From Motiliproteus sp041586615 (lineage in GTDB: Bacteria; Pseudomonadota; Gammaproteobacteria; Pseudomonadales; Balneatricaceae), in the NCBI GenBank assembly GCA_041586615.1, contig JBFGZS010000055.1, forward strand, positions 1 through 31,670: a stretch of DNA of 31,670 nucleotides, given 5' to 3'. The translations under genes and the position numbers were made by a program. Shown here in pieces: positions 16,675 through 23,638 of this stretch (positions are counted from its first letter, which is position 1; each line of letters begins with the position of its first letter). The notes beneath the pieces are model-generated. The model was not told where the DNA came from. It did not search any database and was given only the letters and a program-made list of their open reading frames with translations.

Positions 16675-16724
16675 CTTTAGTTTTTACCGTAAGCCTTCAC
16701 CTAACCCCCGCTGGGAGATTGAAC

Positions 16725-17723
16725 GTGACTGAATCCACCTTTAAAGCACTGGTACTTCGCCAAGACGATGACGGTAAAACACGCTCGGCCATCGAGATCC
16801 TGACAAACGCGGACCTTCCCGATGAAGAGGTACTGGTTAACGTCGAGTATTCCAGCTTGAACTACAAAGATGGCATGGCGGTCACCGGTACCGGCAAGAT
16901 CGTACTGACCTGGCCGATGGTACCTGGCATCGACCTGGCCGGCACCGTGATCGACGGCGGCAAAAGCAGCTACAAGACCGGCGACAAGGTTGTGCTGACC
17001 GGCTGGAGTGTGGGTGAAAAATATTGGGGCGGCTACAGCCAACGCCAGCGCGTACGCCCCGAGTGGTTGGTAAAACTGCCTGAGGGAATATCCTCCCAGC
17101 AAAGCATGGCGATCGGTACGGCAGGCCTGACCGCCATGCTCTGTGTCATGGCGCTGGAAGATGGCGGCGTGCGCCCTGACAGCGGCCCGATTGTTGTCAC
17201 CGGCGCGGCCGGTGGCGTGGGCAGCGTTGCAGTTGCCCTGCTGGCCAAGCTGGGTTATCGGGTCAGCGCTGTCACCGGGCGCTCAAGCAGCCACGACTAC
17301 CTGCGCAACCTCGGTGCCACGGAGTTTCTGGATCGCGAGACCATGGCCGCGCGGCCACGTCCGCTGGAGAGATCGCGCTGGGCCGGTGCTATCGATACCG
17401 TGGGCGGCGAGATTCTTAGCCGCCTGCTGGCAGAAACGAATTATGGCGCGACGGTAGCGGCGTGTGGCCTGGCTGCAGACTACAAACTGCCCACCACGGT
17501 CATGCCGTTTATTCTACGCAATGTGCGTCTGCAAGGCGTTGATTCGGTTATGTGCCCCACGGCACGACGCGCCGAAGCCTGGCGCAGACTGGCAACAGAC
17601 CTGCCCGATAGCCTGCTGGACTCTATCAACCAGACGGTCACACTGGAAGGCGTCCAAGCAAAGGCAGAAGCGATCATGCAGGGCCAGGTTCAAGGACGGG
17701 TCGTAGTCGACCTGCAAGGCTAA
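16725..17723 (+). CDS. acuI: AcuI/YhdH-type MDR oxidoreductase (acryloyl-CoA reductase family)
   Basis: A 332-aa zinc-independent medium-chain dehydrogenase/reductase. The substrate domain includes EYSSLNYKDGMAVTGTGKI, PMVPGIDLAGTV and GWSVGEKYWGGYSQ; the NADPH-binding motif is VTGAAGGVGSVAVALLAKLG at about residue 156. These are hallmarks of the YhdH/AcuI family, which reduces acryloyl-CoA to propionyl-CoA with NADPH and detoxifies acrylyl intermediates from propionate or DMSP-type substrates. The true substrate here is inferred. The GTG at 16725 is preferred because GGGAG lies 7 nt upstream; TTG at 16719 is too close to it. It is divergent from the GntR gene. Confidence 0.88.
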   Translation: MTESTFKALVLRQDDDGKTRSAIEILTNADLPDEEVLVNVEYSSLNYKDGMAVTGTGKIVLTWPMVPGIDLAGTVIDGGKSSYKTGDKVVLTGWSVGEKYWGGYSQRQRVRPEWLVKLPEGISSQQSMAIGTAGLTAMLCVMALEDGGVRPDSGPIVVTGAAGGVGSVAVALLAKLGYRVSAVTGRSSSHDYLRNLGATEFLDRETMAARPRPLERSRWAGAIDTVGGEILSRLLAETNYGATVAACGLAADYKLPTTVMPFILRNVRLQGVDSVMCPTARRAEAWRRLATDLPDSLLDSINQTVTLEGVQAKAEAIMQGQVQGRVVVDLQG

Positions 17724-17730
17724 GGCGCAA

Positions 17731-17767
17731 GCCGCTGTCGGGTCATCCGCCATCGACCGACAGCGGC
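17731..17767. terminator. Strong hairpin between acuI and the convergent DCC gene
   Basis: GCCGCTGTCGG (17731-17741) pairs perfectly with CCGACAGCGGC (17757-17767) around a 15-nt loop, 8 nt after the acuI stop. No T-run follows on either strand, so it may act with Rho or as a message-end stabiliser. The convergent gene ends at 17873. Confidence 0.6.
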
Positions 17768-17812
17768 TAGCGGTTGAATAAACTGCGCCGGCCTCAACGT
17801 GCGGCGCTTTAT

Positions 17813-17838
17813 CCTCTTAGCTTACCCTCTTGGCTTAC
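17813..17838. repeat. 13-bp imperfect tandem duplication
   Basis: CCTCTTAGCTTAC (17813-17825) is followed by CCTCTTGGCTTAC (17826-17838), one mismatch, in the gap between convergent genes. Confidence 0.85.
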
Positions 17839-17872
17839 GCGCGGGGTATGCCCTCTCGATGAAACACGCCCG

Positions 17873-18307
17873 TTAGAGCCGGCCGCTTCGCTTCAGCCGC
17901 CGCATGACCAGATAGTGGTAACCGCGGGAAAGCAGCGGACGTATCAGAGGCAGGCCAATCAACCAGGCCAACGGGCGCAACAGCGTAACTCTCTCCATCA
18001 GCAAACGATAGGCATCCAGCTCTGCATGGATCTGCCCATGCTCATCCTCGACATGCAGTTCCGTGAGCGCCCGTTGCGGATCGATCCCGCGCTGTTTTAG
18101 CGCGCTCTCCTGTCCGGTGATATCAAACCAGCATACCTGCTGCGCATTACCCGCGGCCAGACGGGTGTAACGACGCCGATCCTCGCGGCAGCGCGGACAC
18201 GCACCATCATAAAAAACGGTAAGTTGTTCGCTGCTGGCATGGTGCGAAATATCCGCAGTCAGCGTTGGGTCACCCCGCGAGGTACCGGCGTTGTCATGGT
18301 CACTCAA
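17873..18307 (-). CDS. DCC-family (DUF393) thiol-disulfide oxidoreductase-like protein
   Basis: A 144-aa small protein with the DUF393 signature LTVFYDGACPRCREDR; the thioredoxin-like Cys pair is Cys37 and Cys40. A C-terminal hydrophobic segment (LLRPLAWLIGLPLIRPLLSR) suggests membrane association. The family has a predicted thioredoxin-like fold with unproved substrate. The TTG at 18307 is preferred because GGAGG lies 8 nt upstream; a GTG at 18340 would overlap the preceding small gene. It starts 20 nt after the 57-aa gene and is likely its operon partner. Confidence 0.8.
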   Translation of the reverse strand: MSDHDNAGTSRGDPTLTADISHHASSEQLTVFYDGACPRCREDRRRYTRLAAGNAQQVCWFDITGQESALKQRGIDPQRALTELHVEDEHGQIHAELDAYRLLMERVTLLRPLAWLIGLPLIRPLLSRGYHYLVMRRLKRSGRL

Positions 18308-18315
18308 GACGCTAT

Positions 18316-18347
18316 CCTCCCCACCCCTTAGCCTCCCCACCCCTTAG
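18316..18347. repeat. 16-bp perfect tandem duplication
   Basis: CCTCCCCACCCCTTAG occurs at 18316-18331 and 18332-18347. It covers the last codons and stop of the 57-aa gene and duplicates the ribosome-binding region of the DCC gene. Confidence 0.9.
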
Positions 18348-18501
18348 GCTGCTGGCCGTCGCCGGTATTGGCAAAGGCAGCGAACATATCCATGCAATTG
18401 GCCAGCTCCATCCCTTGTAGTATGGCGTCAATAGCGCGTTGCTGCCGGTTTTTTGATTCGACGCTGAGGAATTTTCCCCTTAAAGAGGATTCGTCCGGCA
18501 T
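18328..18501 (-). CDS. Small 57-aa hypothetical protein
   Basis: This short reading frame begins MPDESSLRGKFLSVESKNRQ and continues through a helical, Met-rich middle (IDAILQGMELANCMDMFAAF) to a Gly/Trp/Pro tail (PKGWGG). Base use looks coding and the frame lies 20 nt upstream of the DCC gene, so the two are probably co-translated. The start ATG at 18501 has a weak AGG 5 nt upstream. I recognise no family. The last residues are encoded by one copy of a 16-bp tandem duplication, so the C-terminus may vary between strains. Confidence 0.6.
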   Translation of the reverse strand: MPDESSLRGKFLSVESKNRQQRAIDAILQGMELANCMDMFAAFANTGDGQQPKGWGG

Positions 18502-18617
18502 GTTGCCTGGTCAATTCTCAGCCGGGTCATGATCGGTGCGGGAGCGAGGTCAACGAGCACACAGAGACTGGCGGCCTCGACAACCACTCATTGCGCCACC
18601 GGTGGTTCGCAGATTAG

Positions 18618-18642
18618 GTTGGGTAGCGCAGCGTAACCCAAC
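18618..18642. repeat. REP-like palindrome
   Basis: GTTGGGT (18618-18624) pairs with ACCCAAC (18636-18642) around a CGC-A-GCG core. This GTTGGGT...ACCCAAC palindrome with a GCGCAGCGTA centre resembles dispersed intergenic repeats common in gammaproteobacteria. REP elements are the proposed substrates of RAYT transposases, two of which lie at the window ends. It sits 20 bp after the stop codon of the M48 protease gene, a typical REP position. Confidence 0.6.
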
Positions 18643-18662
18643 ACCGGGCGGATAGCGCCCGC

Positions 18663-19415
18663 TTAGGGCAGCTTGCGTATCGATTCTTCGATCTTGGCTA
18701 TGCGGTCATCGTTGGATGGGTGCGAACTGAGGAAGCCACCGCCACTGCCGTATTTGGCACGCAACGTTTCGATCGAGCGCTTCATCGCATAAGGGTCCTG
18801 TCCTCTACTTTTTAACAACTGCACCGCGAACTGATCCGATTCCAGCTCATCGGCCTGCGAGAACTGTGCGCTGACGGCGCTTCGCGCCAACGAACCCAGC
18901 TGGGAAGCGGTCAAGGTACCGATGGTACCGCCTACCGCAACCGCCCCTTGAAACAAGGCATCGGTCAGAATGGTTTCTTTCATCTGATGATAGCTGTGCT
19001 TAAGCGCCACGTGACCAATTTCATGGCCAATAACGGCCAACACCTGATCGTCAGGCATGGCGTCCAATAACGCCGAATGAACCCGTACGGTTCCATCGGC
19101 CATCGCAAAGGCATTGATATCCGGGGAAAGATAAACTTTGTAGTTAAAATTCAGTCCCCCGTACTGATCCAAACCCTGAGTAATGCGCTGTAAACGCTGG
19201 CTATACGGGCTCTCTTGGGGAGCCACCTTGCTCTGAGCATCCAACTCCTGAGCCGACAACGCCGCAGTTTCGCGCACACTGTTTGCATCCAACGTCGTAG
19301 CCTGCAGGACAGATGCACCGACCACCAGGGCCTTGCCGGTATCAAAACGTCCATCGGTGGCACAACCGCCCAGCATCGTCAGCAGGACCAATGGAATGAC
19401 ACGGTTTTTCAGCAT
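18663..19415 (-). CDS. M48-family metalloprotease lipoprotein (LoiP/YggG-like)
   Basis: A 250-aa zinc protease predicted to be lipid-anchored. Residues 1-17 plus Cys18 form a lipoprotein signal (LTMLGGC). The active site is HEIGH (131-135), with the third zinc ligand in the ELESDQFA region near 185. The ending SSHPSNDDRIAKIEE is typical of the group. Relatives (LoiP, BepA) degrade or help assemble outer-membrane proteins in the periplasm. ATG 19415 is preferred since GAGAGG lies 9 nt upstream; an ATG three codons earlier sits directly on that site. Confidence 0.88.
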   Translation of the reverse strand: MLKNRVIPLVLLTMLGGCATDGRFDTGKALVVGASVLQATTLDANSVRETAALSAQELDAQSKVAPQESPYSQRLQRITQGLDQYGGLNFNYKVYLSPDINAFAMADGTVRVHSALLDAMPDDQVLAVIGHEIGHVALKHSYHQMKETILTDALFQGAVAVGGTIGTLTASQLGSLARSAVSAQFSQADELESDQFAVQLLKSRGQDPYAMKRSIETLRAKYGSGGGFLSSHPSNDDRIAKIEESIRKLP

Positions 19416-19527
19416 TGAGATCATCCTCTCTCATCGGTGGCAACAGAATTGAAATATAAGCATAAAACGGCTACTTGTTCGAGCCCGAGTAACGACCAAT
19501 ACCATTTGCTGTCTGAATAATGACGCA

Positions 19528-20349
19528 TCAGGGGGACAAATGATGCTCAAACTTGGCCGAGCTGCCAGGCACCTGCAAATAACGGAGCGCCACCGCCGTT
19601 TTTCGTGCGCCGCGTTCGGCAAACCACTGGCTAAGATTAAGGCCAACACCGAGATAAATACTCCGCCGTGGCGCAGTCGTTGCGCTGCTATTAAAACCCC
19701 GCGTGTAGTAACCCGTATGAAATTCGACAAACCGCCACGTACTGTTGCGCAACGCGCTAAAGCCAGCCAGCTTTAATGCCAGCAGATAGCGTGAATTTTC
19801 ATAATCGGTGCTGATATCTCCTTGCGTAGGACGCAGGCCGTACTCCCAGCGCAGATCCAATTTGTCAGCCAGGGAATTATCGCGCCGCAACAGATAGCCC
19901 GCGCCGGCGCCCAGCACATTGGCCAGCATATCTTCCCAAGATAAGCCGAACTTGCTAAACGAATCGCCGATCTCCATATAACCCATAATGGCCAACGCGG
20001 ATAATGCCCCGTAACGAGCCGCTGCGTTCTCGGGCAAGCAACGACGCTGAAAATATTCAGCCAGCCCCTGGCTCACCAAGTAGGTACTGTACAGATGTCC
20101 CAGTTTATCCGCACCACCATTCTGGGTATCCGAACCAAACCAGCCTTCGGACCGAGAACGGGGTGAGCGGCTGAAATAGCCCCAATTTGCCACGCCCCAG
20201 GCCGTGACACCGGCCACTCCGATCAACGTAGCATCACTAACCACGCGTCGATCCGCGGCCGCTGGGCAAGCGAGATCGGCTCCACGAACGGAACCGTGCG
20301 ACATAAGAAACAAAAAAACCAGAATGGCCCTGACCCAATAACGCAACAT
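19528..20349 (-). CDS. DUF2279-like exported protein
   Basis: A 273-aa exported protein. The N-terminus (MLRYWVRAILVFLFLMSHGS) is a signal peptide, with cleavage likely after VRGA. The middle matches the YfiM/DUF2279 pattern: GGADKLGHLYSTYLVSQGLA, then GYMEIGDSFSKFGLSWEDML and ANVLGAGAGYLLRR. This is a membrane-embedded or periplasmic module with conserved Asp, Lys and His of unknown function. A C-terminal part rich in beta-like segments (RSIYLGVGLNLSQWFAERGA) may be an extra domain. The ATG at 20349 is chosen over a TTG three codons upstream. It is in the same direction as the protease gene, 112 nt away. Confidence 0.7.
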   Translation of the reverse strand: MLRYWVRAILVFLFLMSHGSVRGADLACPAAADRRVVSDATLIGVAGVTAWGVANWGYFSRSPRSRSEGWFGSDTQNGGADKLGHLYSTYLVSQGLAEYFQRRCLPENAAARYGALSALAIMGYMEIGDSFSKFGLSWEDMLANVLGAGAGYLLRRDNSLADKLDLRWEYGLRPTQGDISTDYENSRYLLALKLAGFSALRNSTWRFVEFHTGYYTRGFNSSATTAPRRSIYLGVGLNLSQWFAERGARKTAVALRYLQVPGSSAKFEHHLSP

Positions 20350-20493
20350 ACGCCCCAATCCCTGAAGCCCTTGACCAAGCCATCGAACCCCGCCTAGTTC
20401 ATACGATGGTATGCTTCACTGTAGACGTAATTTAGACAAAGAAAGGAAGACCGACAGCAAGAAGATAAGAAACCAGCGCCATCGATAAATAAA

Positions 20494-20955
20494 TCAATAA
20501 ATACCCGCTTCCAGCCCGGCTGCCAGAGTCATTCCAAGCACTTCACATTCTTGTTCGAAGCCTGACTTGTATTCCCCCTTGAGAACAAGGGCCGTCTGTA
20601 CCGCATTCCAGCGCAACCCCGTCACGATCCGCTCGACACTGGTCTTGGCACCCTGCCCGTCATTGCCCGCTCGAACAAACAGGGCGTAAGGCAAGCCCGC
20701 GGTCTTATCTAGGCAAGGGTAATAGATCCTCTCAAACCAGTCTTTCAGTGCACCCGCCATATAACCAAAATTTTCCGTCGTACCGAGAATAAGACCATCA
20801 GCCCATAAAATATCTTCCGAGCCTGCTTCAGCAGGGGTTTTCACACGCACGTCAATGCCACCGATATCCGGATGAGTCGCGCCGCGCAGGACGGCATCTC
20901 GCAAGCGTCGGGTATTTTCTGAAGGTGTCGACGCAACAATGAGTAGATTCGCCAT
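20494..20955 (-). CDS. Flavodoxin-family protein / FMN reductase-like
   Basis: A 153-aa flavodoxin-fold protein. LLIVASTPSENTRRLRDAV is the FMN phosphate-binding loop, and DGLILGTTENFGYMAGALKD with WFERIYYPC forms the isoalloxazine-binding side, as in NADPH-dependent FMN reductase or WrbA relatives. It probably carries FMN and transfers electrons in the cytoplasm; no partner is evident. The ATG at 20955 has AGAGGG 5 nt upstream. Confidence 0.82.
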   Translation of the reverse strand: MANLLIVASTPSENTRRLRDAVLRGATHPDIGGIDVRVKTPAEAGSEDILWADGLILGTTENFGYMAGALKDWFERIYYPCLDKTAGLPYALFVRAGNDGQGAKTSVERIVTGLRWNAVQTALVLKGEYKSGFEQECEVLGMTLAAGLEAGIY

Positions 20956-21070
20956 AACAACCCTCTGTATTAGCCTGACTTGAATGCCAAGAGTGTAGCA
21001 GCCAGCCGCCGCCGCGCGACCCGATACGTACCGAAACTTCAACCGGCGGCGATACGTCACAGCGCAGGGT

Positions 21071-21178
21071 AATCGCGAGGGTGGACTGTTATCAGAGGAT
21101 GGGAAGTGACGTGCAGATGGAACGTTATCGAGAGTATGGAGCTTATCAAGAGAATGGGAGGCGTCGTGAGGATGGAAA
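21071..21178. repeat. Degenerate 18-bp periodic repeat, about six units
   Basis: Units start at 21071, 21089, 21107, 21125, 21143 and 21161, sharing a pattern like TTATCGAGAGGATGGAAG. For example, TTATCGAGAGTATGGAGC and TTATCAAGAGAATGGGAG are consecutive. ATGG is aligned in units two to six. Read rightward it would encode a six-residue periodic peptide, but no ribosome binding site supports translation. Confidence 0.65.
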
Positions 21179-21281
21179 CTTGTCGAAACGATTCAGGGCC
21201 ATGGGAACCACAAAACCCGCCGATCAATGTCTGTATTCGGCGGGAATAGCGGTGTGGAAACCCCTTGTCAGCAGGCTGAGC

Positions 21282-21476
21282 TTATTCTGCTGTTGCAACG
21301 GCGGGTTTCTGGGGCGATGTTTTCTGTGATTTTGCGTAGGTGGAACCCCGGTTCGGCTGATAACCGGACACACCTTTTTGAACCTGGGTTATTTCGCCAC
21401 CCTTTTTCAGGAAGGCTTCGATATCCGCACTGATCTGATCGCGCGTAAATGCGGCTGCGGGGGCTTTCTTACTCAA
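21282..21476 (-). CDS. Small 64-aa hypothetical protein
   Basis: Starts MSKKAPAAAFTRDQISADIE and contains AFLKKGGEITQVQKGVSGYQ, followed by a Ser/Lys/Pro-rich tail. The TTG at 21476 is the likely start because AAAGGAG lies 7 nt upstream; no ATG exists nearby in frame. The IEAFLKKGGxIxxV stretch resembles a short C-terminal motif found in small gammaproteobacterial regulators such as SutA, but similarity is limited and I do not assign a function. It is basic, soluble and apparently monocistronic. Confidence 0.65.
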   Translation of the reverse strand: MSKKAPAAAFTRDQISADIEAFLKKGGEITQVQKGVSGYQPNRGSTYAKSQKTSPQKPAVATAE

Positions 21477-21599
21477 TGGGTCACTCCTTTTGCAAGTTCT
21501 CTGGCTACAGTCTGGTGGTTGCGCCAATACTTTTTCTGCGAATTACAAGTAATTATCGGCGAATGGCGATCATTCACCGGCGTATTGCGCGCAAACGGC

Positions 21600-21859
21600 A
21601 CGTTACTCTGCGCTTAGTCTTGATCCTGGTTCACTAATCCTTGTTACTCCCCATAACCGGGGCACACCAATGATCAGAAGGAAAAACCGGAAATTCAACG
21701 TCCGGAAGTGTTGACGGCAGCCGTAAAACACAGCGCCTAAGCACACAATATACCACATCGGCGGCTAAAAAGGTCAGGCGCGATAAAATTGCCCCCCCCG
21801 GCAAGGACCTTTAAGCACGCACCAGCGCTATTGACATAAATCAATAGTGCTGGTTTTTT
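21600..21859 (+). ncRNA. Possible small RNA ending at a strong terminator
   Basis: No rightward coding sequence precedes the terminator at 21821-21859. The stretch before it can form small hairpins: CCGGA/TCCGG around 21690-21708 and TTGCC/GGCAA around an all-C loop near 21789-21804. A TTGACG hexamer near 21711 could be a -35 element but lacks a good -10. The 5' end is a guess. Alternatively the terminator may simply insulate the glutaredoxin promoter. Confidence 0.35.
21821..21859 (+). terminator. Strong rightward intrinsic terminator
   Basis: ACCAGCGCTATTGA (21821-21834) pairs with TCAATAGTGCTGGT (21841-21854), one G-T wobble, around the loop CATAAA, and is followed by a run of seven T (21853-21859). 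The inner part TTGACATAAATCAA also looks like an FNR/Anr box, but the symmetry is explained by the stem. Confidence 0.85.
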
Positions 21860-21870
21860 TGACCTGTTCT

Positions 21871-21879
21871 TGCTAGAAT
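21871..21879 (+). promoter_or_regulatory. Extended -10 promoter candidate for the glutaredoxin-like gene
   Basis: TGCTAGAAT is a good extended -10 element (TGN plus TAGAAT), directly after the terminator and 60 bp before the ATG at 21940. No matching -35 at 16-18 bp is seen. Confidence 0.45.
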
Positions 21880-21939
21880 TGCCGGCTTTACGAGATGGGC
21901 GCACTGCCTGACTTATCTAAACTGAATCAGAGGTTGAGC

Positions 21940-22359
21940 ATGATGGCTGTTATACGTTGGGTACTTGGACGCCTCATTTTGCTCGTTAACGCACTGTTTT
22001 CACCCCGCGGGGTCAAGCGCAGCGCCGAGCAACAAGAATGGATTGATCAGCAAACCGTAGCATTGGCGCTGTATCAATACGAGGCCTGTCCGTTCTGTGT
22101 GAAAGTTCGACGCGCGTTCAAGCGACATTCTTTAAAAATTGAAACCCGTGATGCCAAGCGCAACGCCGAATACCGCCAAGAACTAGAGACAAAGGGCGGC
22201 ACATTAAAGGTTCCCTGCTTGCAAATCACCGAGACCGACGGCCAGGTTCGCTGGTTGTATGAGTCGTCAGAGATTATCCGCTACCTCGAACAGCGCTTTG
22301 TCACGCCGGCCAACAACGCAGAAAACAACGACGCCGTCAGAGCGTCGTCAAGCGTCTAA
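21940..22359 (+). CDS. Membrane-anchored glutaredoxin-like protein
   Basis: A 139-aa protein. Residues 3-20 are a short hydrophobic N-terminal helix. A glutaredoxin/GST-N fold follows with the active site ACPFCVKVRRAF (Cys50, Cys53), the cis-Pro segment LKVPCLQI, and the glutathione-contacting WLYESSEIIRYL. It probably reduces disulfides or glutathione adducts at the membrane. The ATG at 21940 has AGAGG 6 nt upstream. The 3' end overlaps the convergent norF gene by 23 bp. Confidence 0.83.
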   Translation: MMAVIRWVLGRLILLVNALFSPRGVKRSAEQQEWIDQQTVALALYQYEACPFCVKVRRAFKRHSLKIETRDAKRNAEYRQELETKGGTLKVPCLQITETDGQVRWLYESSEIIRYLEQRFVTPANNAENNDAVRASSSV

Positions 22360-22648
22360 GCGTTTCGGGATAAGACCATGCCAGGGCGATCAGCCCTGGC
22401 AACACCCAAAAGTAGGCCAGCATGAGCCCACGCAACAATCGCGGCGCATGACGCAAGCCCATTAATTGATCCACCACCAGCATCCCTTTCCAAGCCGCGA
22501 CGGAGCAGATCAGCAAGAGCGTCCACAGCGTCGGATCAGCCGAGTCGGCCAGCGCCACGGCTCCCAGGGTCAATACCATGAGCAACAACCAACAGCCGCG
22601 CAATTTATCCGTCTTTACGAGCCACTTCTTCGCAGCTGCTACCTTCAT
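22337..22648 (-). CDS. norF: NorF-like membrane protein
   Basis: A 103-aa integral membrane protein with about three TM helices: CWLLLMVLTLGAVALAD, LWTLLLICSVAAWKGMLVV and MLAYFWVLPGLIALAWSY. Length, topology and the place directly after norE match NorF and small subunit IV-like proteins of haem-copper oxidases. In denitrifiers NorE and NorF are not essential but improve NO reductase activity. The ATG at 22648 has GAGAGG 7 nt upstream. Assignment rests on context and topology more than on sequence signatures. Confidence 0.72.
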   Translation of the reverse strand: MKVAAAKKWLVKTDKLRGCWLLLMVLTLGAVALADSADPTLWTLLLICSVAAWKGMLVVDQLMGLRHAPRLLRGLMLAYFWVLPGLIALAWSYPETLRRLTTL

Positions 22649-22680
22649 CACAACACCTCTCAGCGCAATACCTCGCATCA

Positions 22681-22769
22681 CAACACCCTTACCACAACAC
22701 CCTTACCGTAACACTCTTACCGTAACACTCTTACCGTAACACCCTTACCGCAACACTCTTACCGCAACA
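22681..22769. repeat. 14-bp tandem repeat, about six copies
   Basis: Units such as CGTAACACTCTTAC, CGTAACACCCTTAC and CGCAACACTCTTAC are tandemly repeated in the gap between norE and norF. Two units are identical and the others differ by one or two bases. Confidence 0.88.
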
Positions 22770-22829
22770 TCGACCCTCATCGTCAACGCATTCTCATGCG
22801 TAAACGTATTCTCATTGCCAAACACTGAC

Positions 22830-23480
22830 TTATCGTAAAACATACAGCAGCGGAAATATCAGTATCCAAGCCAGATCGATCATGTGCCAATAACAGGCTG
22901 CGCCTTCAAAACCTTCATGGTTACGCGCATCATAGTGCCCCAAACCACTGCGTACGCCAGCCCAGATCAATGTGCACATCCCCACCAGCACATGCAGCAG
23001 ATGATTGAACGTCAGATAATAATAGAGGGTGAAGAATCGATTGGTTTCGACATCGATGCCCGCAGCGCTATTCCACTGATACTCCCAGGCCTTGACCCCA
23101 CAATACCCGATACCACAAGCCAGGGTTGCCCACAGCCACCGGATGCTGCTGCGCCGCAGCCCTTTTTTGATGGCGCCGACCGACCTCGCAATACAAAAGC
23201 TACTGGTCAATAACAGCAGCGTATTCAGCACCCCCGCCAGCGAATTCAACTGCGACGGTCCCGCCGCAAAGATCTCGGGGTTATGGGCTCTTACAACGAG
23301 AAAAACCAGGAAGAATAAGGCAAATTCAGTTAATTCCGCCCAGATCAATATCCAGACAGCGATATTACCCGGCCCTGCGGTATCGATCGACTCGGCTGCC
23401 GAGCCGAGACTGGACCGCTGCGGAACGACCACTGAAACAACCTCAGCATGGGTGGTCGTTGCCGGGCTAAGCAATGCCAT
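22830..23480 (-). CDS. norE: NorE, cytochrome c oxidase subunit III-like protein
   Basis: A 216-aa membrane protein of the haem-copper oxidase subunit III family with five predicted helices: NIAVWILIWAELTEFALFFL, LNTLLLLTSSFCIARSV, WLWATLACGIGYCGVKAWEY, HLLHVLVGMCTLIWAGV and WHMIDLAWILIFPLLYVLR. The HLLHV...YWHMIDLAWI pattern is characteristic of the family. NorE supports NO reductase function and is not catalytic. The ATG at 23480 is the most plausible start although the ribosome binding site is poor; the frame stays open upstream to 23573. Confidence 0.87.
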   Translation of the reverse strand: MALLSPATTTHAEVVSVVVPQRSSLGSAAESIDTAGPGNIAVWILIWAELTEFALFFLVFLVVRAHNPEIFAAGPSQLNSLAGVLNTLLLLTSSFCIARSVGAIKKGLRRSSIRWLWATLACGIGYCGVKAWEYQWNSAAGIDVETNRFFTLYYYLTFNHLLHVLVGMCTLIWAGVRSGLGHYDARNHEGFEGAACYWHMIDLAWILIFPLLYVLR

Positions 23481-23584
23481 AACATCGCACCGATTGGTCG
23501 CATTGGACCGGGGCATATAACGGATCAAACATAAACAACGTTTTCTCCAACACGTTAATCTTGAGGTACCCATAGCGACGCATT

Positions 23585-23612
23585 AAGAACAAGGTCGAAA
23601 GAACAAGGTCTT
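23585..23612. repeat. 14-bp tandem duplication between norQ and norE
   Basis: AAGAACAAGGTCGA (23585-23598) is followed by AAGAACAAGGTCTT (23599-23612); the first 12 bases are identical. Confidence 0.85.
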
Positions 23613-23638
23613 AAGCACGATCTATTGATCACAACGCA

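Noticed and set aside
21831..21844. TTGACATAAATCAA read as an FNR/Anr site for the glutaredoxin gene
   Set aside because: The dyad is explained by the terminator stem, and its centre lies about 48 bp, not 41.5 bp, before the start expected from the extended -10. It is kept only as a remark.
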